Assembly: GCA_965214085.1 (NCBI GenBank)
Contig: OZ243937.1
Coordinates: forward strand, 2,604,001 to 2,668,000
Length of the DNA: 64,000 nucleotides
DNA from: UBA6055 sp965214085
GTDB lineage: Bacteria; Chloroflexota; Anaerolineae; Aggregatilineales; Phototrophicaceae
Direction of reading: 5' to 3'
Part shown: one piece after another, positions 52,365 through 59,076 of the stretch
Layout: each line of letters starts with the position of its first letter
Numbering within the stretch: the stretch's first letter is position 1
Notes under the pieces: generated by a model
What the model was told of the DNA's origin: nothing
Databases searched by the model: none
The model's input: only the letters and a program-made list of their open reading frames with translations
Position numbers and translations under genes: made by a program

Positions 52365-53702
52365 ATGAAGCGAGCACTGATACTTTTGCTGGTTCTGCTG
52401 GCTGTTGGCGCTGGTATGGCGCTGGCGCAAGGCGACACCGATTATGAAGGTATTGATCCCAGCGGGCAGACGGTCGTCTACTGGCATCAGTATTCCGACG
52501 ACAGCTCCCAAGCCATTACGATGGCGGCGCTGGTTGATGACTTCAACAGCAACAATGGCTATGGCATCACAGTGGAAACCATTCACCAGGGACATTACGG
52601 CACCATTGAAGACCTGATGAATACGGCGATCCTCTCGGGCGAGCTGCCAAACATGGTGGCGGGTTACGCCAACGCCGCGGCTGGCTGGGCCAACGAAGGC
52701 GTCGTTGTCGATCTCAATCTGCTGCTCAACAGCCCAAACTGGGGCATTTCCGCCGACGAGCAGAGCAATCTCAATTTCAACCTGCTCAATGTCAATCAGT
52801 TGGACTTCGCGCCCTTCTACGGCATGCGTGTGGCCTGGGCCAATCAGAATTCGCTGAACGTCTTCTACACCAACCTGGACATCGTCGAGGCGTTGGGCTT
52901 TGAACGGCGCGCGCCCGAGACGCTGGCCGAGTTCGAGGAGATTTCCTGCGCCGCGGGCGCCAGCGACATGTACGAAGGTTATCCGCTGGATACTGGTACA
53001 TCACACTTCGAGAGCTTTGTGGCCGCGCAGGGCGGCGCAATTTTCGATGCCGAGGCCGGCGCATACACCTTTGAAGCGGATGAGGTCGTCGCCGCGATGA
53101 AAATGTTCACGCGCATGCTGGCCAATGACTGCGCCTATCTCTTCGCCGAGCGTTACCAGAATACGGCCGACTTCTCGGTCGGCATCACGCCCTTCGCCGC
53201 CGGCAGCTCGGCTGGCATCCCCTTCATCACCTGGGACGCCGCTACAGCCGAGATGACCGACGAATGGGTCGTTACGGCTTTCCCGGGCGCGGACGGCGTC
53301 GGGCGCACCATCCAGCTCTTCGTGCCCAGCCAGGCAATCTTGACCGCCAGCCCGGAAGCTGAACTAGCCACCTGGCTCTTCGTCCGCTACCTCGCAGGCG
53401 CAGAGGCGCAGTTGGCCTGGTCCGGCGCCACCGGTTACTTCAGCATTCGCAACGATATCGAAGTCAGCGAAGACGATTTCAGCGAGCCGCGCATGCCCTA
53501 CTCCCGCTTCGTCGAAGTACAGGGCATCCTGCAAGACGATATGGTGAGCGTCTATTCGTCGCCGGGTTTGCCCAGCTACAGCGCGGTGCGCGGGATTGTG
53601 CCGAATACCATCGCCGAAGTGGTTAATGGCGAAACGGCCGCCGCCGATGCGCTGGCCGAGCTCAATGCGGAAGCCAACGAATTGCACGAAGATCTGGACT
53701 AG
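52365..53702 (+). CDS. Extracellular solute-binding protein, family 1 (sugar type)
   Basis: A 445-residue secreted binding protein. The signal peptide is MKRALILLLVLLAVGAGMAL then AQGD, with no lipobox. Family-1 pattern: QTVVYWHQYSDDSSQAITMAALVDDFN, then LSGELPNMVAGYANAAAGWANEGVVVDLN, FYTNLDIVEALGFERRAPETLAEFEE, and FVPSQAILTASPEAELATWLFVRYLAG. AAAGGAG precedes the ATG by 11 bases. It provides the substrate to the two permeases upstream; likely ligands are oligosaccharides or glycerol phosphates. A strong terminator follows, closing the operon. Confidence 0.92.
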   Translation: MKRALILLLVLLAVGAGMALAQGDTDYEGIDPSGQTVVYWHQYSDDSSQAITMAALVDDFNSNNGYGITVETIHQGHYGTIEDLMNTAILSGELPNMVAGYANAAAGWANEGVVVDLNLLLNSPNWGISADEQSNLNFNLLNVNQLDFAPFYGMRVAWANQNSLNVFYTNLDIVEALGFERRAPETLAEFEEISCAAGASDMYEGYPLDTGTSHFESFVAAQGGAIFDAEAGAYTFEADEVVAAMKMFTRMLANDCAYLFAERYQNTADFSVGITPFAAGSSAGIPFITWDAATAEMTDEWVVTAFPGADGVGRTIQLFVPSQAILTASPEAELATWLFVRYLAGAEAQLAWSGATGYFSIRNDIEVSEDDFSEPRMPYSRFVEVQGILQDDMVSVYSSPGLPSYSAVRGIVPNTIAEVVNGETAAADALAELNAEANELHEDLD

Positions 53703-53735
53703 CGTTTGAGCAGCATGCCTCTAGTTTCATCGCAT

Positions 53736-53770
53736 GGGACCCTGCCCGCCGGCAGGGTCCCGTATTTCTC
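53736..53770 (+). terminator. Intrinsic terminator of the sugar ABC importer operon
   Basis: A perfect 11-bp stem GGGACCCTGCC (53736-53746) and GGCAGGGTCCC (53751-53761) with a CGCC loop, followed by a T-rich tail (GTATTTCTCT), 34 bases after the binding-protein stop. Confidence 0.8.
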
Positions 53771-53792
53771 TCCCCAATCCGCGCATCGGTTA

Positions 53793-53885
53793 ATTCAAGT
53801 AAGTCATGCAAAAAATTGAGCCTCGCAGGGGGCCAATCTGGTCGCGCGCTGCCGCTGCGATTTGTGGTTTCGCGGGCTGTCGCCC
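53793..53885. repeat. Decayed long-palindrome repeat
   Basis: TAATTCAAGTAAGTCATGC, then a GCAGGGGGC arm and a GCGGGCTGTCGCCCC arm separated by TTTGTGGTTTC. It is homologous to the intact copy at 63662-63752 but the left arm has diverged, so the hairpin is mostly lost. It is joined directly to the left end of the next element. Confidence 0.6.
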
Positions 53886-54229
53886 CTGGGCAATCGCTTC
53901 AAAAAATTTAACCACAGAGATCACAGAGGGCACAGAGATTTAGGTGTTTAGACGACTATTCAAAGCAGTCGATGGACTGGAATACGGCAAGAAGCATCAA
54001 GAAGACTTCAAATTTCTCTCAAAATCACGACTTGGCTCACACAAAATGAAATCCAATGCTGCGTGCCTACGGGCGAGCCAAGGCTCGCCCCTACATATTC
54101 GACATGCTTCGGCAGATTTCAAAATTAAATGAGTTCAAAATTGAAGCGCAATTTCACAATTCCTATAAATCATAGTCTTTTCTCTGTGCTCTCTGTGTCT
54201 CTGTGGTTAAATTTGAAGCGATTGCCCTG
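53886..54229. repeat. Full-length non-coding element with long terminal inverted repeats
   Basis: GGGCAATCGCTTCAAA (53888-53903) and its exact complement TTTGAAGCGATTGCCC (54212-54227) bound 340 bases. The inverted repeat continues imperfectly through AACCACAGAGATCACAGAGG at the left and CTCTGTGTCTCTGTGGTTAA at the right. Internally it contains a GGGCGAGCCAAGGCTCGCCC hairpin (about 54070). Its left half matches the copy at 3470-3632 and its right half the copy at 30550-30790. An open frame of 62 codons inside it has no protein character. This is the best-preserved member of the family in the window. Confidence 0.82.
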
Positions 54230-54288
54230 CCCCAGAACCAGCGCTCTCGAGCAAAGTGAATAAACGCCTATATTCGTCTGATAAGCGA

Positions 54289-54317
54289 TTGACTCGAATT
54301 CGCAGGTATGCTACAGT
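54289..54317 (+). promoter_or_regulatory. Candidate sigma70 promoter of rho
   Basis: TTGACT (54289-54294) and TACAGT (54312-54317) with a 17-base spacer. The remaining leader of about 200 bases to the rho ATG contains GCCAAAACCACGTTTGGC, a small hairpin; long rho leaders are often autoregulated, but no further signal was recognised. Confidence 0.35.
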
Positions 54318-54523
54318 CAGTTTCGAGAGTCCTTGTTTCCACGAGCCCGCCCAAATTGAAGATTCGCAGGGATTGCCAAAACCACGTTTGGCGCTTTGCG
54401 GGACTTGCCATACAGGCAACTAACGGAGTGTTTCCCTCCGAAAACCACAAATGGAAACGTTCGAGAGTATGCGGCACAACAAATACCAGCTCCGCCGCAA
54501 CTTAGATTCCCAGGATGAATTGA

Positions 54524-55792
54524 ATGAACATAGCAACACTTGAAAGAAAAACCCTGCCCGAATTGCGCACCATGGCGCGCGACCAAAATGTACCGCGCTT
54601 CAGCAAGCTTAAAAAGCAGGACCTGATCATCGGCTTGCTGCGCGATGAAGCCGAGCGGCGCGGCAATCAACTGCGCGGCGGCGTCTTGGAAGTGGTCGAT
54701 GACGGCATTGGATTTTTGCGCGCGGAGGGCTATTTGCCGGGCCAAAACGACATCTACGTCAGCCAGACGCAGATCAAAAAGTTCAACCTGCGCACGGGCG
54801 ACATGGTCATCGGGCAAGTTCGGCCGCCCAAAGACACCGAGCGCTACTATGGCTTGCTGCGCGTCGCCGCCGTCAATGGGCTGAACCCGCACGAGATTAG
54901 AAATCGCGCCAATTTCGAGCGCTTGACGCCAATCTTCCCCGAAGTGCGCTTCGACTTGGAAACCCTGCCGCGCATCATTTCCACGCGCATGCTCAACATG
55001 ATCGCGCCGGTCGGTTTTGGCCAGCGCGGCTTGATTGTGTCGCCGCCCAAAGCCGGCAAGACCACCGTGCTCAAAGACATCGCCAACGCCATCAGCCAGA
55101 ATTACCCCGAAGTACACCTGATGATCGCGCTAATCGGCGAGCGGCCGGAAGAAGTCACCGACATGGATCGCTCGGTTGACGCCGAGGTGATCGCCTCCAC
55201 CTTTGACGATCCGGTGCATCATCACGTTCGCGTCGCGGAAATGGCGTTGGAACGCTGCAAACGGCTGGTGGAAGTCAAGCGGCACGTCGTCATGATGCTG
55301 GATAGCGTCACGCGCCTGGCCCGCGCTTATAACCTGGTCGTGCCCTCCAGCGGCCGCACGCTGTCCGGCGGCTTGGATCCATCCGCCATTCACCCGCCCA
55401 AGCGGCTTTTTGGCGCCGCGCGCAATGTCGAGGAAGGCGGCAGCCTGACCATCGTCGCCACCTGCCTGGTGAATACCGGCAGCAAGATGGACGATGTCAT
55501 TTACGAGGAATTCAAAGGCACCGGCAATATGGAGCTGCACCTCAGCCGCAAGCTGCAAGAACGGCGCGTCTTCCCGGCTTTTGATGTGGAGCAGTCGTCT
55601 ACCCGGCGCGAGGAATTGCTGCTGGGCCCCGATGTTTTGCAGCGTGTCTACACCATGCGGCGCATGTGGTCGCACCTGGCGGAACAGCCGGAGGGCATCG
55701 TCGGCGCTACCGAGCAGCTGCTGCACAACTTCCGCCTCTACGACACCAACCAGGAATTCTTGAACAACCTGCACGGCAGCAACGGGCGCTAG
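54524..55792 (+). CDS. rho: Transcription termination factor Rho
   Basis: A 422-residue Rho. The N-terminal helix-loop region (LERKTLPELRTMARDQNVP, KKQDLIIGLL) and the cold-shock-like RNA-binding domain (VLEVVDDGIGFLRAEGYLPGQNDIYVSQTQIKKFNLRTGD) precede the ATPase with Walker A SPPKAGKTTVL (about residues 172-182), MIALIGERPEEVTDM, VVMMLDSVTRLARAYN, and the R- and Q-loops (GTGNMELHLSRKL). It lacks the long insertion seen in actinobacterial Rho. The protein terminates untranslated transcripts and would act on operons such as the neighbouring cys leader if translation stalls. Confidence 0.97.
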   Translation: MNIATLERKTLPELRTMARDQNVPRFSKLKKQDLIIGLLRDEAERRGNQLRGGVLEVVDDGIGFLRAEGYLPGQNDIYVSQTQIKKFNLRTGDMVIGQVRPPKDTERYYGLLRVAAVNGLNPHEIRNRANFERLTPIFPEVRFDLETLPRIISTRMLNMIAPVGFGQRGLIVSPPKAGKTTVLKDIANAISQNYPEVHLMIALIGERPEEVTDMDRSVDAEVIASTFDDPVHHHVRVAEMALERCKRLVEVKRHVVMMLDSVTRLARAYNLVVPSSGRTLSGGLDPSAIHPPKRLFGAARNVEEGGSLTIVATCLVNTGSKMDDVIYEEFKGTGNMELHLSRKLQERRVFPAFDVEQSSTRREELLLGPDVLQRVYTMRRMWSHLAEQPEGIVGATEQLLHNFRLYDTNQEFLNNLHGSNGR

Positions 55793-55822
55793 CGTCAAAC
55801 TGTGTAGTGGGCCTAAAGTATT

Positions 55823-55904
55823 GCACACAAAATATGAAATCCTATGCTGTGTGCGTAAGGGCGAGCCGGTGGCTCGCCCCTACATATTGCGTCAGGATTC
55901 GGCA
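55823..55904. repeat. Palindromic repeat with conserved flank
   Basis: GCACACAAAATATGAAATCC, ATGCTGTGTGCGTAAGGGCG and the GGCTCGCCCC arm, then CTACATATTGCGTCAGGATT. This matches the internal part of the elements at 30504 and 53886. Located between rho and the cys leader. Confidence 0.65.
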
Positions 55905-55951
55905 GCGGAATTCGATCCAAAATCTTCACTATTCCAATTAAAAGCAAAAGG

Positions 55952-55980
55952 TTGACAAATCAGCGAGACGGCGCTAACAT
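55952..55980 (+). promoter_or_regulatory. Promoter of the sulfate-assimilation operon
   Basis: A consensus TTGACA (55952-55957) and TAACAT (55975-55980) are separated by 17 bases. Transcription would begin near 55987, just before the first cysteine-rich leader frame. The distance to cysH is about 370 bases, so the transcript has a long leader. Confidence 0.65.
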
Positions 55981-56015
55981 CCTTGCCAGTTGAAAGAATG
56001 AAAGAGTCCGCGTCA

Positions 56016-56090
56016 ATGATTTTCGTTTGTTGCGCCCCCTGTTGTTGTCAGACCCTATCAGCCGATAGTCCTGCGGTGGCGCCTTGCTAA
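56016..56090 (+). CDS. Cysteine-rich leader peptide 1 (24 residues)
   Basis: A short frame from ATG to TAA encoding 24 residues with Cys at 5, 6, 9, 10, 11 and 24. The run CCAPCCC (codons TGT TGC GCC CCC TGT TGT TGT, 56028-56048) gives five cysteine codons in seven. It begins about 30 bases after the predicted transcription start and precedes a perfect intrinsic terminator by 36 bases. An in-frame ATG at 55998 would add six residues. The ribosome-binding site is weak (AAAGAG). A clustered Cys run in a tiny frame ahead of cysteine-biosynthesis genes is best explained as a ribosome-stalling sensor for charged tRNA-Cys. Function is inferred. Confidence 0.7.
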   Translation: MIFVCCAPCCCQTLSADSPAVAPC

Positions 56091-56112
56091 GTCGATATTG
56101 ACGTAAAGCAAG
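56083..56112 (+). promoter_or_regulatory. Leader 1 stop-codon hairpin
   Basis: CTTGCT (56083-56088) and AGCAAG (56107-56112) pair around an inner GTC/GAC pair (GTCGATATTGAC). The 5' arm contains the leader-1 stop region, so a ribosome terminating there would disrupt it. This may be the pause or protector hairpin of the first attenuator. Confidence 0.4.
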
Positions 56113-56125
56113 CCAGACCTAAATG

Positions 56126-56149
56126 CCCCGTGACGACACGGGGTTTTTT
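56126..56149 (+). terminator. Intrinsic terminator 1 of the cys leader
   Basis: A perfect 7-bp GC-rich stem CCCCGTG (56126-56132) and CACGGGG (56137-56143) with an ACGA loop, followed directly by TTTTTT. It lies inside the leader, before leader peptide 2, so transcription must read through it to reach cysH. Confidence 0.85.
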
Positions 56150-56164
56150 GTTTCGAGGCGAAGC

Positions 56165-56275
56165 ATGAGAATCGAGTCAGTCATCAGAATCCGGTCCTGT
56201 CCCTGCGTATGTTGTTGTCGCGCCGTGCCGATACGGCGGGGTTATCCGGGGCTGGCTGATCGATGTAGCCAGTGA
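56165..56275 (+). CDS. Cysteine-rich leader peptide 2 (36 residues)
   Basis: A second short frame, ATG to TGA, of 36 residues with GAGG 6 bases upstream, a good ribosome-binding site. Cys residues are at 12, 14, 16, 17, 18 and 34, the cluster being CPCVCCC (codons TGT CCC TGC GTA TGT TGT TGT, 56198-56218). The nucleotide sequence of the cluster end (TGTTGTTGT) and the following GCCGATA are shared with leader 1, suggesting tandem duplication. The stop lies 20 bases before a second terminator. Role inferred as for leader 1. Confidence 0.72.
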   Translation: MRIESVIRIRSCPCVCCCRAVPIRRGYPGLADRCSQ

Positions 56276-56310
56276 GACGTTCAGCAAGATTGGGGCGCTT
56301 CGGATAATCC
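56240..56310 (+). promoter_or_regulatory. Candidate antiterminator pairing in leader 2
   Basis: GGGTTATCCG (56240-56249) can pair with CGGATAATCC (56301-56310), which is the loop-side part of terminator 2. The two structures are mutually exclusive. The 5' strand begins about 22 bases after the last clustered Cys codon and would remain exposed if a ribosome stalled there. A nested alternative hairpin CTGGCT/AGCCAG (56252-56257 with 56267-56272) spans the leader-2 stop. Confidence 0.5.
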
Positions 56311-56327
56311 GAGGCGCTTTTTGTTTT
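56295..56327 (+). terminator. Intrinsic terminator 2 of the cys leader
   Basis: GCGCTTCGGA (56295-56304) and TCCGAGGCGC (56308-56317) form a 10-bp stem with one G-U pair and a TAA loop, followed by TTTTTGTTTT. It lies 32 bases before the cysH ATG, where it would control entry into the operon. Confidence 0.85.
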
Positions 56328-56358
56328 ATCGCGATGAACACTCACTTAGGGAGACGAG

Positions 56359-57081
56359 ATGCAACACAAGCGCATTGAATCACTAGCGGAACAATTTGAA
56401 TTTGCCAGCCCCTTCGACATATTGACTTGGGCGGGCGAAACTTATGGCGATCGCCTCGCCATTGTCACCAGCTTTCAAATCACCGGCATCGCGGCACTGC
56501 ACATGATGCATCGCATCGCGCCGCGTACGCCCGTGCTGACCCTGGATACGGGGCTGCTCTTCCCGGAAACGCAGGACCTGATCAATGACCTTGAGCAGCG
56601 CTTCCAACTCGATTTGCGGCGCGTCAAGCCACGGCAGACGCCCAGGCAGCAAGCGCGCGATTATGGCGACCGCCTCTGGGAGCGCAACCCCGACCGCTGC
56701 TGCCATATCCGCAAGACCGTACCGCTGCGCGCTGCGCTGGCCGGCTTCGGGGCTTGGGTCACCGGCTTGCGGCGCGATCAGTCGGCGGGCCGCGCCAACA
56801 CGCCCGTGCTCAGCCGCGACAGCCGCAGCAACCTGGTCAAGATCGCGCCTTTCGCCAACTGGAGCGAGGACCAAGTCTGGGCTTACATCCACGAGCACGA
56901 CTTGCCCTATAACAAATTGCACCGCGCCGGATATCCCAGCATCGGTTGCTGGCCCTGCACCAAAGCCAGAGCCGCAAACGCAGACGGGCGCAGCGGACGC
57001 TGGGCCAACCGCTCCAAGACTGAATGCGGCATCCATATTCCGCTGATTGAGGAACGGGCCGCGGAGGTGACGCGTGCCTGA
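56359..57081 (+). CDS. cysH: Adenylyl-sulfate (APS-type) reductase, thioredoxin-dependent
   Basis: A 240-residue CysH. The two Fe-S cysteine pairs of the APS-reducing type are present: RCCHIRK (Cys114, Cys115) and GCWPCTK (Cys197, Cys200), so a [4Fe-4S] cluster is expected and APS rather than PAPS is the likely substrate. The catalytic Cys is Cys223 in KTECGIH. LTLDTGLLFPET and GLRRDQSAGR are family signatures. The enzyme makes sulfite for cysteine synthesis. AGGGAG lies 5 bases before the ATG. It is the first gene after the tandem cysteine-leader region and overlaps the next gene by 8 bases. Confidence 0.94.
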   Translation: MQHKRIESLAEQFEFASPFDILTWAGETYGDRLAIVTSFQITGIAALHMMHRIAPRTPVLTLDTGLLFPETQDLINDLEQRFQLDLRRVKPRQTPRQQARDYGDRLWERNPDRCCHIRKTVPLRAALAGFGAWVTGLRRDQSAGRANTPVLSRDSRSNLVKIAPFANWSEDQVWAYIHEHDLPYNKLHRAGYPSIGCWPCTKARAANADGRSGRWANRSKTECGIHIPLIEERAAEVTRA

Positions 57082-57736
57082 GACCGGCGGCGGGTATCCC
57101 ATCCTGCTCCATTTGCAGGACCGGCAGGTGGCCGTCATCGGCGGCGGACGCGTGGGCACGCGCAAGGTTCGACACCTCTTAAGTAGCGGCGCGCGCGTCC
57201 TGCTCGTCAGCCCCGAGGCCAGCGCGGATCTAAAAGCGCTCGCGGCTGAGGGCGCCATCGAGTGGATCGCCGAGCCTTACCAGCGCGATATGCTCAACGA
57301 CAACATGCCGGTTCTGGTCATCGCCACGACGCCCGACCCGCGCGTGAACCAAACGGTAGCGCAAGACGCCCACCGCATCCGCGCGCTCTGCAATGTAGCC
57401 AACGGCAGCAGCGCCGACAGCGACTTCAGCAACATGGCGCTGATTCAAAAGCCGCCGCTCACCATCGCGCTCAGCAGCAACGGCCAGTCACCCGCGCTGG
57501 TCCGCCAACTCAAACGCCAGTTGACGCAGGACCTGGGCGACGAGTACGCCATCCTGGCCGAGTGGCTGGGGGCGCTGCGAGCGTCGCTGCCGGAAAACTC
57601 CCCGTCGCAAGCGCACAGGCAAACGCTTTACGAAGATATCGTCACCTCGGAAGTGCTGGCGCTGCTGCGGGCCGGCGACCGAGAGAAGGCGCAGCGCGTC
57701 TTTCAACAGATTCTACTGGATGGAGCGTCAAAATGA
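57074..57736 (+). CDS. Siroheme synthase N-terminal type: precorrin-2 dehydrogenase / ferrochelatase
   Basis: A 220-residue protein of the Met8/CysG N-terminal family. YPILLHLQDRQVAVIGGGRVGTRKVRHLL carries the NAD-binding GGGxVGxRK signature, followed by LCNVANGSSADSDFSNMALIQ, where the conserved Asp of the dehydrogenase/chelatase site (CNVxD) is replaced by the less usual NGSSADSDF run, and LTIALSSNGQSPALVRQLKRQL. It oxidises precorrin-2 to sirohydrochlorin and may insert iron. The GTG start has GGAGGTGA immediately upstream. It provides siroheme for the sulfite reductase encoded downstream. Overlap with the next gene is ATGA. Confidence 0.9.
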   Translation: MPETGGGYPILLHLQDRQVAVIGGGRVGTRKVRHLLSSGARVLLVSPEASADLKALAAEGAIEWIAEPYQRDMLNDNMPVLVIATTPDPRVNQTVAQDAHRIRALCNVANGSSADSDFSNMALIQKPPLTIALSSNGQSPALVRQLKRQLTQDLGDEYAILAEWLGALRASLPENSPSQAHRQTLYEDIVTSEVLALLRAGDREKAQRVFQQILLDGASK

Positions 57737-59076
57737 GCGGCGTCGCTCTGATACTGGCCGGGCATGGCTCGCATATCAGCGCTGAGACCGCCGGCGTCGT
57801 CTGGCGCTATGTCGATCGCCTGCGCCGCCTGGGCGTGGCTGATGAAATCACGGCTTGCTTCTGGAAGGAGCCGCCGGCCTTCGCGCAGGTCTTGGACAGC
57901 GTCGCCGCCGATGAAGTCGTCATCGTGCCGGTCTTCACCGCGCAAGGCTACTTTACGCGAGACGTATTGCCCGCCGAGATGGGGCTGGACGGCCCCCTGA
58001 CCCGCCGCGGCAAACGCCGTTTTCACCTGACGCCGACGGTGGGCGAGCACCGGCTGCTGGACGCTATCGTGGATGCGCGACTGCGCGACGCGGTCGACAG
58101 CTTCGGGCTGCAGCCGGAGCAGACGGCAGCGGCCATCATCGGGCACGGCACGCCACGCAACCGCAGCAGCCGCGACGCCGCCAAAGCGCAAGCCGACCGC
58201 CTGCGCGCGCTGGGTTGGCTGCGAGAAGTGGTCGCCGTCTACCTCGATGACGAGCCCGCCATTCCCAGCGTTTACCGCGACACTTGCTCGCCCAACATCA
58301 TCGCCCTGCCCTATTTCCTGGCTGAAGGCTCCCACGTCACAGGTGATGTCCCGCGGGCGCTGGGCATTTCGGGCGGGCGAGCAGCCGAGTCAGTAAACGG
58401 ACGCCAGGTCAGCTACTGCAAACCGGTCGGGGCGGACGAGTCGATCTGCCAAGTCATCTTGGAGCTGGCGCGTGAAACCGGCCTTCCCTTCCAAGCGAGC
58501 AAGAGCGGCGACGAGTGGTCCCATTTCCCGACAGTAGGCCAAGACAGCTTGCTACGAGCGCTAGCCGCTGAGCAGGTCATAAAATTCGGCCAGGTGACGC
58601 TCAGCGCGGAAAGCGTATGGCGCAGCGGCGATTCCGCGCCGGGCCGCGCCATGTCGACGCCGGGGGAATTGCGGGCGCATCTGCGCGACTCGCCTTTCCG
58701 GCCATTGTCAACCAGCGCAGACTTGCCCGGCGGCTGGCGCGTAGATTTGGCGGCGCCGGCACAAGCCCACGCGGTCTTGGAAACCGTGTATCCGGGCCTG
58801 GCGGCTGATTGGGCGGCGCAGCGCAATCGTCGTCTGCGCATAGAAACACTTGAGACGGTCAGCCAGCGTCAAGTCGGAATGTTTAAGGACATTCACCTGC
58901 TGCCGCGGCCACTGGTGAAGCAAACAGTCGAGCAGGTCTGCGCCGATTGCGTCTGCCAGCCGACCTGGTGGCAGGCGCCAAGCGCGGAGATCATGGCAAG
59001 CGCGGCGCTGCCCTGCCGCTCCGCCTGCAACTTCTGGCTGTCAAAGGCGCAAAAGATGAGAGAGGCATTGGCATGA
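57733..59076 (+). CDS. Sirohydrochlorin chelatase (CbiX type) fused to a DR2241-like Fe-S domain
   Basis: A 447-residue protein. Two CbiX-like chelatase modules occupy residues 1 to about 270: VALILAGHGSHISAETAGVV at the start with the metal-site His in GHGSH, then VIVPVFTAQGYFTRDVLP, and IIGHGTPRNRSSRDAAK with IALPYFLAEGSHVTGDVP in the second. The C-terminal part (about 280-447) contains CADCVCQP and PCRSACNFWL cysteine motifs, as in the DR2241 family fusions that carry an Fe-S cluster. It should insert Fe2+ (or Co2+) into sirohydrochlorin. The reading frame continues far upstream, but the ATG at 57733 overlapping the previous stop (ATGA) is the real start. Confidence 0.86.
   Translation: MSGVALILAGHGSHISAETAGVVWRYVDRLRRLGVADEITACFWKEPPAFAQVLDSVAADEVVIVPVFTAQGYFTRDVLPAEMGLDGPLTRRGKRRFHLTPTVGEHRLLDAIVDARLRDAVDSFGLQPEQTAAAIIGHGTPRNRSSRDAAKAQADRLRALGWLREVVAVYLDDEPAIPSVYRDTCSPNIIALPYFLAEGSHVTGDVPRALGISGGRAAESVNGRQVSYCKPVGADESICQVILELARETGLPFQASKSGDEWSHFPTVGQDSLLRALAAEQVIKFGQVTLSAESVWRSGDSAPGRAMSTPGELRAHLRDSPFRPLSTSADLPGGWRVDLAAPAQAHAVLETVYPGLAADWAAQRNRRLRIETLETVSQRQVGMFKDIHLLPRPLVKQTVEQVCADCVCQPTWWQAPSAEIMASAALPCRSACNFWLSKAQKMREALA

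Noticed and set aside
53944..54132. A 62-codon frame inside the terminal-repeat element
   Set aside because: It runs through the palindromic repeat, is not preserved in the other copies and has no ribosome-binding site.
54240..54523. A riboswitch or RNA gene in the long rho leader
   Set aside because: Only small weak hairpins were found; nothing matches a structured RNA family that I can recognise.
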